Positions 1 through 11,639 of a DNA stretch of 64,000 bases are shown in pieces. Each line of letters begins with the position of its first letter. The stretch's first letter is position 1. Both the position numbers and the translations under genes were made by a program. The stretch comes from Tamarix chinensis (lineage: Eukaryota; Streptophyta; Magnoliopsida; Caryophyllales; Tamaricaceae), in NCBI GenBank assembly GCA_030549775.1, contig CM060177.1:49192244-49256243 (forward strand), written 5' to 3'. The notes beneath the pieces were generated by a model. The model did no database searches, was not told the origin of the DNA, and saw only the letters and a program-made list of their open reading frames with translations.

Positions 1-564
1 TCAAACAAAGAATTGTTAGGGGGAGAGGGAATTAATTTTAATAAAGTATAAGCTAACTTATCAGATATTTTTGAACTTATCAAACACACTAATTTTAATT
101 TTATATATCAATTTTATTATTATTAATTATTTTTTTTTAATTATAATAAACATTATTTGTAATGATCAATTTAATTATAATTATGATATATATATACATA
201 TATGTTTTACATTAAGATTTTTATTAATTATTAATTTATAAATATAATTAGTATTGAGAAATATGATTAATTATTAATTTGTGGATATTAATTTATAGAT
301 AGTTGGTGGTGGTTTGAAACAATTATTACATGCCATATCTAATCGGTTCAAGCTCGGAATATATAGTATCTGATATTCAAGTATATTTGCGCCTGAATTT
401 CGCCTGTGTGCATGCATGGTCAGATTTTTCATGCACCTACAGTGTAAATTTAAAGACCGTAATAATGGAATGTAAAGGTCCTGATTCCTGACTTGTACAG
501 GTAGCTACTTATACGATTGATTAGGCCAAGGCTGCAGGCATTATAGCCGGCCGCCCAGAGATCA

Positions 565-735
565 AAGAAACACACCATCCGACCCGGCCGGTCGCCGTTG
601 ACTACCGAGGAAAGTTAATATCGATCTTATCCAGAATGAATCCTGATGATAAGCAGTCATTAAATAGCCGCCGTGTATGTATCTGATTCGGAAGAATATA
701 TGCCTGCGCCCTATTAATCTGACAAATCAACCGCT
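565..735 (+). repeat. Diverged direct copy of 47545-47720
   Basis: Several ordered blocks are shared with 47545-47720 on the same strand: CCGTTGAC, AGGAAAG, ATCTTATCC, ATCCT, AGTCATT, GCCGCCGTGTAT, ATATATGC, CCTATTA and CTGACAAA(A)TCAACC. Order and spacing are kept with small indels, so this is homology and not chance. The segment is GC-richer than its surroundings and matches no transposon end that I recognise. It could be an old duplication of host promoter or leader DNA, or an unrecognised repeat. Confidence 0.7.
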
Positions 736-1184
736 GCTGCATGTTCTTGAAGTCATGTTGCATCAGAAAGGTAGAATGCCAGCTCAAAAGTCCCTTTTGA
801 TCACCGCTGCTGGCTCCAAAATCCCCTCTTTTATCTTATACAACCTATCTGATTTTGATCATTCCCTGCCGACTTTGAGAGGCCAGATATTGACTATTTT
901 TTTAGTTTATTCTATTATCTATAACATTTCTCTATACAAAAAGAAGTATTAGGCAACGAACGGGATTCGTTCTCCTCTTATTCTGCAACAATTGCGATAG
1001 TCAAATGGTGACAATAATAAAATTACAATAATAATAAATATATAAATGGGTGAAATTAGAGCATATCAAATCAAATTAACATAAATCAGGCGTATAAAGC
1101 ACATCATTAGTCTGTTTAGCAGTTAAGGCTTATTTAACTTGTGTTCGGTGAGTCAAAACATTACACCCTTTTGAACACAGTTTA

Positions 1185-1187
1185 CAT

Positions 1188-1218
<31 letters not shown>

Positions 1219-1220
1219 TT
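1185..1220. repeat. (TTTA)n microsatellite
   Basis: About nine tandem TTTA/ATTT units are directly visible. Confidence 0.95.
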
Positions 1221-1325
1221 GGATTTCTTTAAAGCTTTTTACATTGGTAACATTTATTTTTCAAACAGAATTTATCAAATAGGTAAATATGTAGAGTCAT
1301 TATAATGTGTGTCCGCGTGTGTATG

Positions 1326-1395
1326 TGTCTTGGCTCAGTAGTTGAAGGCTACGTGCTATATTATACACGTCACATATATATTTGAATCCCCATAT
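1326..1395 (+). mobile_element. tRNA-derived SINE-like remnant
   Basis: TGGCTCAGTAGTTG at 1331 fits the RNA polymerase III A-box consensus. TTTGAATCCCC at 1381 resembles a B box, about 50 bp downstream, as in tRNA-derived SINE heads. No tRNA cloverleaf can be folded by eye, so it is not a tRNA gene. A SINE tail and target duplication were not identified. It could be a chance pair of boxes. Confidence 0.4.
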
Positions 1396-1669
1396 TCACT
1401 CCTCTTAGCTATTAGACTTTGTATACTACTATGCTCATCTTAAAAGGGCTTCATATAAATAATAATAATAATAATATAACAAGTCAAACTTATCATTTTC
1501 CAAAAATAACAAACAACTAAAACTTGTGATACAAATAGTAGTAGTTTGCTATCTTAATAATTTATCATTTTCCTGATTAATTTCAAATACTTAAAGTAGT
1601 ATTTCTTTCACTCCCTCCCCAATAATTAAAGAATTTCAATTTCAATTTTCCCAATCTCAAATATTGGGG
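1396..1669. other. AT-rich spacer
   Basis: Contains an (AAT)n tract near 1456-1480 and a pyrimidine-rich stretch near 1610 that may already be LINE 5' leader. Nothing else is recognised. Confidence 0.5.
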
Positions 1670-1749
1670 AACAGAGAATTAATAGAGAATCAGTTCTTCC
1701 TCTAATCATAAGCGTTGTAGCTTCGTCGAAAACTACGTAACGTACCCAA

Positions 1750-3755
1750 GTGATGTACCATAGTATGTTAAGAATCAGCACACTCCCATCCATGGCCACC
1801 GATACAAACTACCGTAACAACCGCATCACCACCACAAGCCACCAAACCAAAAGAGTGGAGTACACTGTGTTTATTGATAACCTGGGGAAGGAAGTTAGAA
1901 GGAAAGATCTGCTGGAAATTTATGAAGGGTTTGGAACAATCACAGGCATATATATTAGTCGGAAAGAAAGGCAAAGCACAAACTTGCATTTTGCTTTTGT
2001 TAGGTTCGCAAAAGAAGAAGAGGCCATAAAAGCTGTCAGGAGTACAAACTACATGCTCCTGCATGGGCTAAAGTTATTCGTGAAGAGAGCAAGGTTCAGT
2101 GAAGCGAGAAGGAGAAGCACAGGAGGAAGTGGAAACAAATGGAGGATCGAGCACGTCAAGTTAACCAAGCAAAATCAGGAAAGCAAGTGGAGGCTAGAAT
2201 AGGCCAAGTAAAACAAGCAAGACCATGGGACGAACATTAGACGAGATGGAAGATCTTACAGGGAAGTACTCACGGGACAGAACCAGAACAGAAGAGATGG
2301 CTATAGGGAAGAAGTCTTAGGTGGGCAAATGGAGGATCGGGAGGTATTACCAGGAGACAGACAGAAGCAAGGATCAAGCAAGAGAAGAATCATGGGAATA
2401 AGAAATGAGGAAAATGCCAGTTGGCTTTATAAAAGCCTAATCAGGGTGACGAGCAGAGCGAGGGAGATCGATAGTCTAAAGGAAGCCATTCTACCCATTT
2501 GGAGAAGCTTGTCAAGCATTAGAAGTATGGACAAATACACGTTCCTCCTCACGTTCGATTCGGTGGAAGATGCTGAGGAAGCGCTGGATCATGAAGGAGA
2601 CCTGCTAAGCATGCACTTCCGTGAGCTGCGGTTCTGGAAAAAAGAAGACACATGCAGTGTGAGGCGAACATGGATCGAAATGTATGGGATTCCGCCGATA
2701 GCATGGTTACGGGAAAACATGCTCTGCATGGCCAGTCTTTGGGGGTTTTGGGTGTGCATGGACTCAAACACTGAGAAAGGGCTGGAGATGGATTGTGCCC
2801 GCGTCTTGATCGATACCGAAGAATTCAGCCCCATCCTCGATGATGTCCTGCTGCAGATTGATGAAGAGGAGTATGAGGTTACGATAAAAGAAACAACATG
2901 CTTCTTCTACTCGGGGAAGCCTACGGGTGACAACAATGAGGCTGATAGTTTCAGCTGGAAGATGGGAATCGCAGGGAAGGAACATAGCAGTTCGAGCAAT
3001 GGAGGGCACGAAAGGGAGGTGGAAGGTGGAACGTCAAGAACCAGCGTGGGGTGCCAATCGAGAAACAGAAGCATCGGGAAGAGACAAAGTCAAGTGGCGG
3101 CTGAGGAAGTCTGGAGTAAACAACGTTCGACACTCCAGAAAAATAAAAACGAAGCGTTGGGGCGTGAAGGGGTACCACAGGACGAGGGAGAGGTACAGTT
3201 TCCCAACAAAAACAATAATGAATGGACAGTAGATATCGACGGGCAGAGGAAGGAAAATCAAACGAACCATCTCGGGACACGAAACTCACAGGTGCTCTAT
3301 ACAGTATGGTCGAGGAGGAGCAAATAATAAACCAACGAAGGATGCAGCGAAGGTCAGGCCCGGAAAAGGGATCAAATGAAGGTGAAAAAAATTGGCCTGA
3401 ACCCAATTGCCCGCCTGGCTTCGAGAAGGGATTATGTGGATGGGAAAACCGGAACAAGAGGGGAGAGGAGCTAAAGCAGCAATCAACAAATGTAATGGAA
3501 GCTCTTGAGTATAATTATGAGGAGGGACAAAGTAGTCGAAGCCAAAAAACAGATAATCCGCCTACCTCAGATAGTAAAGGTGGAGAGGAAGGCATGGGAA
3601 AATGCAAGGAGTATGACAAGGAAGATATAATTGAATCTGTTGAAACATGGGAGATCGGGAAAAGATTGGGCTTATCAGGAGAGAACGAAGAAGAATGTGT
3701 AAATGCGATCTATAGCTTAAGGCGTAGTCGTCGGTTGGCACAGAAAAAGTGCTAA
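1750..3755 (+). pseudogene. LINE ORF1 (RRM + DUF4283-like), broken
   Basis: The ORF1 product is the RNA-binding chaperone of the LINE ribonucleoprotein. The first frame (1750-2202) carries an RRM with RNP2-like VFIDNL and RNP1-like LHFAFVRF. It ends at TAG 2200, and another in-frame stop follows at 2209. The same frame resumes through a RSYREVLTG-like motif and an ATG at 2329 into a DUF4283-like domain (about 2420-2900; FLLTFDSVEDAEEAL, then a W-x-E-x-x-G-I-P-x-x-A-W motif). The tail shifts to another frame at about 3222-3327; that frame runs to 3755 and holds NCPPGFE and a basic RRSRRLAQKK end. No CCHC zinc knuckle is visible. The start at 1750 is the first ATG before the RRM; 1792 is an alternative. 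Confidence 0.85.
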
Positions 3756-3789
3756 GGATGAATGTCCACCCAAAGGTGTTAATTAATGT

Positions 3790-6700
3790 TTGGACATGAA
3801 TTTTGTGTGTTGGAATATAAGAGGTATAGGCAGTGGCGGAAAGGTGGCTGCTATTAAGGGCTTAATTCAGGAGATCAAACCAGGTGTGGTGGGTATTGTT
3901 GAGTCAAAGCATAGCAAGTTGGACGAGAAGTGGGTGATGTCTGTATGGAATGAGGATGAAGTTGAGTTTTGTGATGTGGCAGCAGTGAACGGGAGCGGAG
4001 GATTAATCCTTAGTTGGAGAAATTCTGTGTTTAGGCCAAGGAGTGTAAAAAAGGAGCAGAGATGGTTAGGCGTTACAGGGTGTTTAAAAAGCAAACAGCT
4101 TGATTGTGCCATCGTCCTAGTGTACAATTATAATCACATACAAAGAGGCGAAAAGATGTGGAGATGAGATAGGAGTGGATGAGATGTTCCCTATCCCATG
4201 TTGATAATGGGTGATTTCAACGAAATTCGGGCCCCAAGTGAGAGGAAAGGTATGAGTAGGATGAATCTGGGCATGACGGAGTTTAATAATTGGATTGCCA
4301 ATATGGGGCGGGTGGAGGTGAACATGGTTGGGAGGCAGTTTACGTGGTACAGAAAGAATGCAGCTAGTAGGATTGACAGGATTTTGTTGAGGGGGAATGG
4401 TGTAGAGCTTTCCCGCAAATGGTGGCTAATTGTATCCATTGTTCAGTATCCGATCATCTCCCCGTCCAGGTGAGATGCAAGGAGATTAACTGGGGTCCCA
4501 AACCCTTTAGATATATTGATGCATGGCTCAACCATAGGGGTTTCTCCAAGTTAGTAAAGGAGGAATGGGCTAAGCTCGGCTGTATTCCTATCCAGCAAAA
4601 GCTTAAGCTCCTCAAGATCCTAATTAAGAGGTGGAATAAAGAGGTCTTTGGCAACATAGACTATAAGATACGCAAGATCAAAATTGCTCTAGAGGAGGTA
4701 AATAACGCAATAGATGGTGATAGAGAGGATGAAGTAGCAGTGGCCAGAAAAGGAGCTCTCATTACTCAGCTATGGTCTTGGCTCAAGAGGAAGGAGTTGT
4801 TATGGATTCAGTACGCAAGAGAGAGAAATCTTAAAGAAAAAGATCGCAATACAAAATACTTCCACGTCAAGGCGTCAATCAGAAGAAAGAAGAATTTTAT
4901 TAGAGAGATCAGGAAGGGGAATCAGATGATTACTGATAGAGATAGCATCCGAAGACTGGCGGAAGAGTTCTTTCAGAATCTTTACAGAGATCTGAGGTAC
5001 CCAACTATCAAAATTAATCCAGAGGGCTTCAGCAAATTGTCTGATGAACAGAGATTGGCGTTGGAGGTGATGCCAACATACAAAGAAATAAGGAAGGCTG
5101 TATAGGAGTGTGATTCATCCAAGGCACCGGGATATGATGGGTATAATTTTAAGTTTATTAAGAAGTTGTGGGATACAGTGGGGGATGATATATGTCAGCA
5201 GGTGGTGGGATTTTTCGAGAGAGGTTCCATGCCGTAAGTGTTAAAAACTACATGGGTGACCTTGATCCGGAAAGAAGAGGGAGCTAAGGATTTTAGTAAT
5301 TTCCGACCGATAAGTGTGGTGGGGAGTATATACAAGATAGTAGCAAAACTGCTCACGACAAGGCTGTCAAGGGTCCTGCATGCCATAGTGGGGGAAACTC
5401 AAACTGCTTTCGTACAAGGAAGACAGAGTATTGATGGCATCTTAGTGGCAAATGAGGCAGTCTTTTGGATGAAGAGATCCAAGAAAAGAGGATTTATGTT
5501 AAAGTTAGATTTCCAGAAAGCATATGACCCTATAAGATGAGACTTCTTGGAGCAAATGATGATGGTGATGGGTTTTGGAGATAGATGTAGAAGCTGGATC
5601 GGGATGTGTATCAGATATCCGAAGATGTCTATTCTGATCAATGGGTCTCCTACAAAACCTTTTGTAATGGAAAGAGGGTTGTGTCAAGGTGATCCTCTCT
5701 CTCCATTTTTATTCATCATTGTGACTAAAGCCTTTAACCGTATCATGATGAGAGGAATGGATAATGGGGTGTTTGAAGGCTTAAAGATAGGTAGGGGTGG
5801 GGTGACGTTGTCCCATCTCCAGTTTGCGGATGACACCATGGTGTTTGGTAAGGTCAGTGAAAGAAACGTGGTGGATTTGAGGCGTATGTTGGATTGCTTT
5901 ACGGTTATGTCAGGACTAAACATTAATTACTCTAAATCCTCTCTGGTGACGTTTGGTACTAATGATAATGAGAGTCAACGGTTAGCAGAGATTCTAGGAT
6001 GTAAGCTGGGGACGCTACCTATTATCTACCTGGGCCTGCCACTTGGTGATGATCCGCGAAAGGAGAGAATGTGGACGCCGGTGATCAATAAAATAAAGAC
6101 AAATTTGGGGATGTGGAAAGCAAAGATGATCTCCAGAGCGGGTCGGTTGGTGTTGATCAAGGCTGTGATGTCAACAATTCCTGTGTTCTATCTCAGCTTG
6201 TTTAAAGCCCCTAAAAGAGTGCTGAAAAAGATCTACAGATTGCAGAGGGAGTTCTTCTGGGGAGGTGATGGATCAAAAAAAGGGATACCTCTTATTAAAT
6301 GGCAGGATATCCAGAAACCTACGGAGTTCGGAGGCCTGAGTACAGGTGATTTGGAACTCAAGAATATTGCTCTTCTGGCGAAGTGGTGGTGGAGATTTAG
6401 TGATGACAGAAATACTTTATGGCATAAGTTGATTTCTTCTATTTATGATATCAAGGCTGGAGATTCTTTAAGGGAGTGTAATCAGAGAGGTGGCTCGGGT
6501 CCGTGGAAGAATATTGTGAGCAGCATATACAACAACCAAATGGCGTATGAGATTGTAGAAGAGGGAGTCAGCATCAAGGTAGGAAATGGACGGAGAACTA
6601 GGTTCTGGCTTGATAAATGGGTCGGCGGAGATAACCTGAAGTCTCAATTCCCTAGATTATTTTCCTTGTCTCTCCAGCAAGATAAGCACATTGGTGATAT

Positions 6701-7469
6701 GGACATCTGGGACGGAGCAAGGTGGAATTGGACCTTAACATGGCGTCGGCGGTTCTTCAGATGGGAGGAGGTGGAGCTTGAAAGGATGCTGGATAGACTT
6801 GATACTATTCAGCTCAATGAAAATGAAGACACCCTGTTGTGGCATCATGAAGCTAGTCAGAGATATACGGTACAATCCTTCCAAAAAATCATGGCTCGCT
6901 CAAATTATGGGGGTTCTATCAGCACCATGCAAGCTAATGAAAAGTGGTGGAGAGAGGCTATTCCCCCGAGGGAAGAGTTGCTCGCATGGTTTGTGATCCA
7001 GGAAAAGATGAAGACCAGAGACAAGCTGTTGAGGCTATCTATCCTAGTAGAGGATGATAGTAAATGTCCGCTTTGCAAAACAGATATTGAAACGGTGAAC
7101 CATGTTTTCTTGCATTGCCCTATCACGTCCAAAGTTTGGTATGAGGTGCATGCTTGGTGGGGGCGGAGCTGGTGTATGCCAAAAAATACTAAGGAGGTAT
7201 GGGAAGAGTGGAAGAGACTCGGAGGCAGGACATTAAAGTAGAAACTTTGGCGGGCTGGCTTCTATGCCATCCTATCCGCTATCTGGGAGGCTCGGAATAG
7301 AGTAATTTTTGAAGAAAAAGAGATACAGTGGAATAAAATATTCTGGAGTGCCAAATGGAAGGTTGCTTACTGGAGTAAGGGATGGAAGGAGAATACCAAT
7401 CTTAGTACTTATGATATTGCCTTTAGTATTGTCAGACCTGCGCAGTTTATGCTAGGGGTGGGTGTTTAA
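3790..7469 (+). pseudogene. LINE ORF2 (endonuclease-reverse transcriptase), broken
   Basis: Nicks target DNA and copies the LINE RNA at the nick. Endonuclease motifs are WNIRG (about 3811), VESKH, MGDFNEI (about 4205) and SDHLPV (about 4449). The RT has SSKAPGYDG (about 5120), FRPISVV, LKLDFQKAYD, GDPLSPFLF and the catalytic box FADD at 5823-5834. A zf-RVT-type C-x2-C...H-x4-C lies at about 7066-7110, and the frame ends at TAA 7467. Lesions: TGA 4165, TGA 4180, a frameshift at about 4425 inside the endonuclease, TAG 5103, TAA 5235, TGA 5538 (at a position where the family has Trp) and TAG 7239. No RNase H domain is seen. It starts 35 bp after ORF1 ends. Confidence 0.93.
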
Positions 7470-7628
7470 ACGGTTTGAAGGTAGGTGCTGCAAATGGGTG
7501 CTTCATATATGGTGTTGTTATCTTGTTATGTTTAGGTGAGGTGGATCCTAGGTGATGTTGTAGTCTTAGCCTATGGATCTGCCAGCCTCTTTTGTATCCT
7601 TTGTTTTATCTAAACTTATCAAAAAAAA

Positions 7629-7915
7629 TTAATGCATCTTATTTATTTTGGTAATGATTTTAGATGCATAGTAGCAATTCCTGTATTGTACAACCACAAG
7701 TATTACACTGTGCAAACGATACCTTGTCAGATAAATCAAGAGAAACTCGTGCGTCGACACATCACCATCTTCCTTACTTGTGTTCCAACTTCGTCATCAT
7801 TGAGTTCATCGCCATTATTGCACCACCCAAATCTTGTCGTGTAACAAGCTAAAATTTCGTAGCCATTATTTTCGGGTGCTACCTTTTATTCAAAACCAAC
7901 CCTTAAACATTGGCT
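7629..7915. other. Intergenic spacer, no gene
   Basis: Moderately AT-rich DNA between the LINE A-tail and the next inverted-repeat element. A short frame (7632-7844) has no recognisable feature. Confidence 0.5.
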
Positions 7916-9280
7916 TAGGTGCCGTTTGGCATAACTTATTATTAATAATTACTTTTAGATAAAAATTACTTTTATAAATCTACTTTTTAAAAAGCACTTT
8001 AGTAAGTAAAATATATGTTTGTTTTTACTTTTGTTGTATAAGTGATTAATACCAAAAAATTATTATTGTACCTAATTAGTATTTGGTTTTCATTTTTCTA
8101 CAAATTTACTTTTTTATTTTTCATCTTTAATTTTTAACTTTCTATATATATCTTTTGGTAATAATTATTATATAAATTATGTAATAGTAAATATTAAAAA
8201 TTATATGAGACATAAAAAAAATATAAAAATATATATAAAAAGTATATATATATATATATTATAAAGTACTAAAAATTGTAAAATAAAAATTATAAAATTA
8301 TTTTAAAAATTATGAAGAGAGAGACTTGTCTGCGCTTTATTATTCTGTTCAAATGCTTCGCTAATTTCGACCTTGTTTGGGGCAAAAATTGTGCTTCTTT
8401 CTTCTCCTTTCTTTCTTCTTCTTCTTCTTCTCTCTCTCTCTCTATGAATCGAGCAGATTTTTCCTCCATTTTTATCGGAGCATTTGTCCTCTGACTAATA
8501 GTCATCACAGACAAGAATCTCTGGTCTCACTCCCACGCATTAAAGTGCTGCTCTTCCTCCGATCTTAAATCTTAATGGTCGTTGTGCATTAATTCTTTTT
8601 CCATGGGACCTCAATCTTTCTACGTCTTCTTCTTCTTTCTACTGTTATTACTCTAAAAGAGGCGGATCGCACGCGGGCACACAAACATATATGCGGCATT
8701 AGAAGCAGATACACGGCTTTTTTTGATGAGAAGTTAGAGCTTAATCGGAACCTGTTTGTTTATGGTCTCTACTAATTGTTTGGGTTATTCCAGCGCTTAA
8801 TCGGAAAATTTTAGAGCTCAATTGTCTGCTCCTATATTCTTTGTTTCTATGACAGAAACCCAGAAATTGGAAACTGAATTCATCAGTTATATGTAGTTTA
8901 TTGAGCAAAGGGAATGATTATTACCCTTTGATTATAGAATTGACGGCGACGGCGGCACCGCGCCCGGCCAAAATTTCTTTATTTCAGAGAGAAAGAACGG
9001 AGGAGAACGAGCGAACATAAGCCGTTTAGGGATGAGGATAGAAAACAACATAAACGACTTTTTTTTTAGCAGGTACCGTGCCGCTTGGTGCGGAAGTAAT
9101 TTTAGAAAGTTGGTAATATTTACTTTTGATTAATTACTTATAGGAAGTTACTTTTATTAATTACTTTTGTATAATAATTTTTTATAAGTAAAACCAAACA
9201 CCTATTTTAATCTAAAATTACTTTTTATAATTACTTCTATAAAAAACTACTTATCAAAAGTTAAAACAAACAGACTCTTA
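7916..9280. mobile_element. Non-autonomous TIR element, hAT-like ends
   Basis: The left end reads TAGGTGCCGTTTGGC; the right end reversed reads TAAGAGTCTGTTTGTT. About 150-185 bp inward of each end is an imperfect inverted repeat built of AATTACTTTT-like runs, including a second TTTG(T/G)TTTTACTT block on both sides. No transposase frame is present. Ends of this TAGG..GTTTG type are common in plant hAT MITEs. A matching 8-bp target duplication was not found, so the exact borders and superfamily are tentative. Confidence 0.6.
8290..9060. other. Pyrimidine/GC-rich insert inside TIR element
   Basis: Between AT-rich arms lies about 770 bp of different composition: a (TTC)n(CT)n tract at about 8400-8445, then GC-rich GGCGACGGCGGCACCGCG near 8945. 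Composition and the polypyrimidine tract resemble a plant 5' UTR. No protein domain was recognised. It may be a host gene fragment captured by the element. Confidence 0.4.
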
Positions 9281-10031
9281 ATTATTTTATAAATAACATT
9301 TGACCTATAACCTAAATAAATTTCGAAACATTTTTTCTAATTATTTTACCTCCTTTCTTTTTGCTAGACCTATTCTAAACCTAATTATTTTTACCCTATA
9401 TATTTCTATGCGATACCCTAATCTATCCAAACTAAACCTAAAACTAAAATAATAAAATATTTCAAAAACTACCCTACCATAATTACTCCCCAAATTACCC
9501 TTGTGTGTATTGTTATTCTCTACTACCTCGACCACCTTTCCTAGTATTTTATTTCTCTCATGCAAGACCGATATCCCTAGTATGTCAAACCATCCCTCAC
9601 CCTTTGCTGAACCATACCCCTTTTCCCCATCTATGTGAAACATATCCCTAGCATGCCTTCTCCTTTCCTGTCCGAGAAAAAAAATCCTCGCCGGTACATA
9701 TATGCATATAAACTCACGTATCCAGCCTTCTCCCCTTTCATTTTCATTAGACTAAACACTCCTACCCCTTATGCATTTTCCCCTACGTACACACACCACC
9801 ACCAACGGCCTCCCCTCCTCCTCCTCCTCCTCCTCCTCCTCTCCTCCTCCTCCTCCTCCTCCTTCTTCTTCTTCTTCTTCTTCTTCTTCTTCTTCTGCAA
9901 CCCCTTTAGACAACGATAATTATTACTATCACTACTCCCTCTATTTTAGAACCTCCTGTCATAGCCAACCTACACAACACCCAATAGCCACAACCAACCT
10001 GACTATGTCCCCAGCTCCCCAGCCCTCGACC
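9281..10031. other. C/T-rich DNA, left part of a split block
   Basis: Becomes strongly C/T-rich after about 9600. It is contiguous in composition with 10722-10827 and 18348-18530 once the insertions between are removed. It resembles the C-rich arm at 48.3-49.7 kb, so it may be an older TGTAACACC-family member in reverse orientation. Proline/serine-rich frames here are translations of low-complexity DNA, not genes. Confidence 0.45.
9814..9896. repeat. (CTC)n(TTC)n microsatellite
   Basis: About 13 CTC units followed by about 13 TTC units are directly visible. Confidence 0.95.
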
Positions 10032-10039
10032 ACCAGCCA

Positions 10040-10713
10040 GTAAGGTTGTTCACGATTCAAATATCTAATATTTTACATATCTGATTGTCGGATATCTAAA
10101 ATTTTAGATATCTGAAAATGATATTTGATATTTGATTTAAAACTTCAGATATCCGAAAGATCGAATATCTATTTTTTTGGATTGAATATCAAATATAACC
10201 GATATTATCCGAATAAAATTTTAAATATAAAAAAACTACTAAATCACAACTATATTTTATATTATCCGATTTGCTGAGTAAATATCCAATCCCCTCAGCA
10301 AATATCTAACTTGCTCAATAAATATCAGATGTTAAAACTAAAATTAAAGTTGCTACATCACAAGATTTAATTGAATTCTATGAGATCTAAAATGGATTTA
10401 TATCAAAAATATAATATCAACTAAATTAAATTTTGGCCCAAATACTAAATCAAGTAAATAAAAATTATACACACACACATCTAAATTTATTTATATATAG
10501 TTATACATAAAATACAAAATTATATAAATATTTTTCTTCAGATCGGATATTATTTGTATTTTTAGATAGGATATCTAGTTTGTTTGACTTTTTATTGACC
10601 GGATCTGATATTTGATTTAAAAAAAAATTCAAGATCGGTTATTTACTTTTTCCTATTGAATTGCTTCGGATATCGGATCGGATAATTAGATATCGGATAA
10701 TATGAACAGTCCT
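10040..10713. mobile_element. hAT-type MITE with 8-bp target duplication
   Basis: The host octamer ACCAGCCA flanks it at 10032-10039 and 10714-10721. Inner ends are (GTA)AGGTTGTTCACGATTC and, reversed, AGGACTGTTCATATTATC. The interior is AT-rich and full of GATATC/GGATAT words (about 10060-10200 and 10530-10700) that can pair across the element. There is no coding capacity. An 8-bp duplication with short inverted ends is the hAT signature. Removing it rejoins the C-rich flanks. Confidence 0.85.
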
Positions 10714-11604
10714 ACCAGCCACTCACCAACCCTCACCCTCGACCTTACAGCCTTGCAGCTCACCATTTCCGGCCACAACCATCACCATCACCATCACTAC
10801 CTGTCGCCTGCCCTTATTGAACACAGCTGTAACACCCCAATTTTTACTACTGAAATTTTTTTTACAGCAGAATTAATTAAATAAAATATTGAGGGTCTAA
10901 CTTATGCAACCATCCTTACATCAATCACAAGGCTAAACCACTTAAAGTAACATAAGGAAATTATAAAAAAAAAAAAAGAACATTTATAGTACAACAATGA
11001 AATTAGAGCCTAACTCCGAGTTAACAATACAAAATACAAAAGAAGGGATACCATGGATCAAGAGTTCAATAAGGGTATCAAGTTAAATACATCGACCAGA
11101 TAACAATTACTCTTCACCCAACCCCTAATATAGATGAAGTCATTCATCCCCGCATAGGGCATCATAGGAAGCATAATCATTTGGCTGATCTTCTAAGACT
11201 TGCACATAAGATTCAAGGCCTCCTGCTTGTGGGAATGAGCAGCACCCACAAAACAAGTAATCAATACGCTACGTACTAAGTAAGGAAACAATATTATTGA
11301 AATAGGGATACAAATAGCACATGCTTTCACATTAGATAATAAGTGAATAACCCAATAAATGAAACATCTCATAAGATAGAAAATAATCCAGATTCATTTA
11401 TTAAGTATAACTCATTTTCATTCTTTTATATATGTTGAGTGCAAGAACCCTACTATTCTTAAACTGGTAGAACAGTCTAAAAAATATTCTTAGGAATAAC
11501 ACACCTAAGCCACTATTATCATCCAGTGGAATGGATCCGAAAACATCACCTTCTTGGGGCAACACACTCCCGAGACACTATTCTCCCCGATGGAACGGGA
11601 ATAC

Positions 11605-11639
<35 letters not shown>

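Larger units (their letters stand above)
1..1325. other. AT-rich intergenic DNA, no gene seen
   Basis: No reading frame here has a recognisable domain. The stretch is mostly AT-rich, with a GC-richer island at about 480-860 that contains a segment repeated in diverged form at 47.5-47.7 kb. Short frames inside the island (for example 677-952) lack conserved features and I do not call them genes. A tetranucleotide repeat lies at 1185-1220. Confidence 0.6.
1670..7628 (+). mobile_element. L1-type LINE, near full length, inactive
   Basis: A non-LTR retrotransposon in standard order: leader, ORF1 (RRM then DUF4283-like), ORF2 (AP-endonuclease, reverse transcriptase, zf-RVT), 3' UTR and an A-rich tail ending about 7628. 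The length of about 6 kb equals a full plant L1. An RRM in ORF1 points to the BNR-like L1 group first described in beet (family knowledge). The 5' limit is approximate. I looked for a duplication flanking the A-tail and found none that convinces. Stops and frameshifts in both ORFs make it a dead copy. Confidence 0.93.

Noticed and set aside
9635..10043. Pro/Ser-rich frames that look like an extensin or secreted protein
   Set aside because: They are translations of CTC/TTC microsatellite and C/T-rich DNA, are open in more than one frame, and are cut by a MITE.
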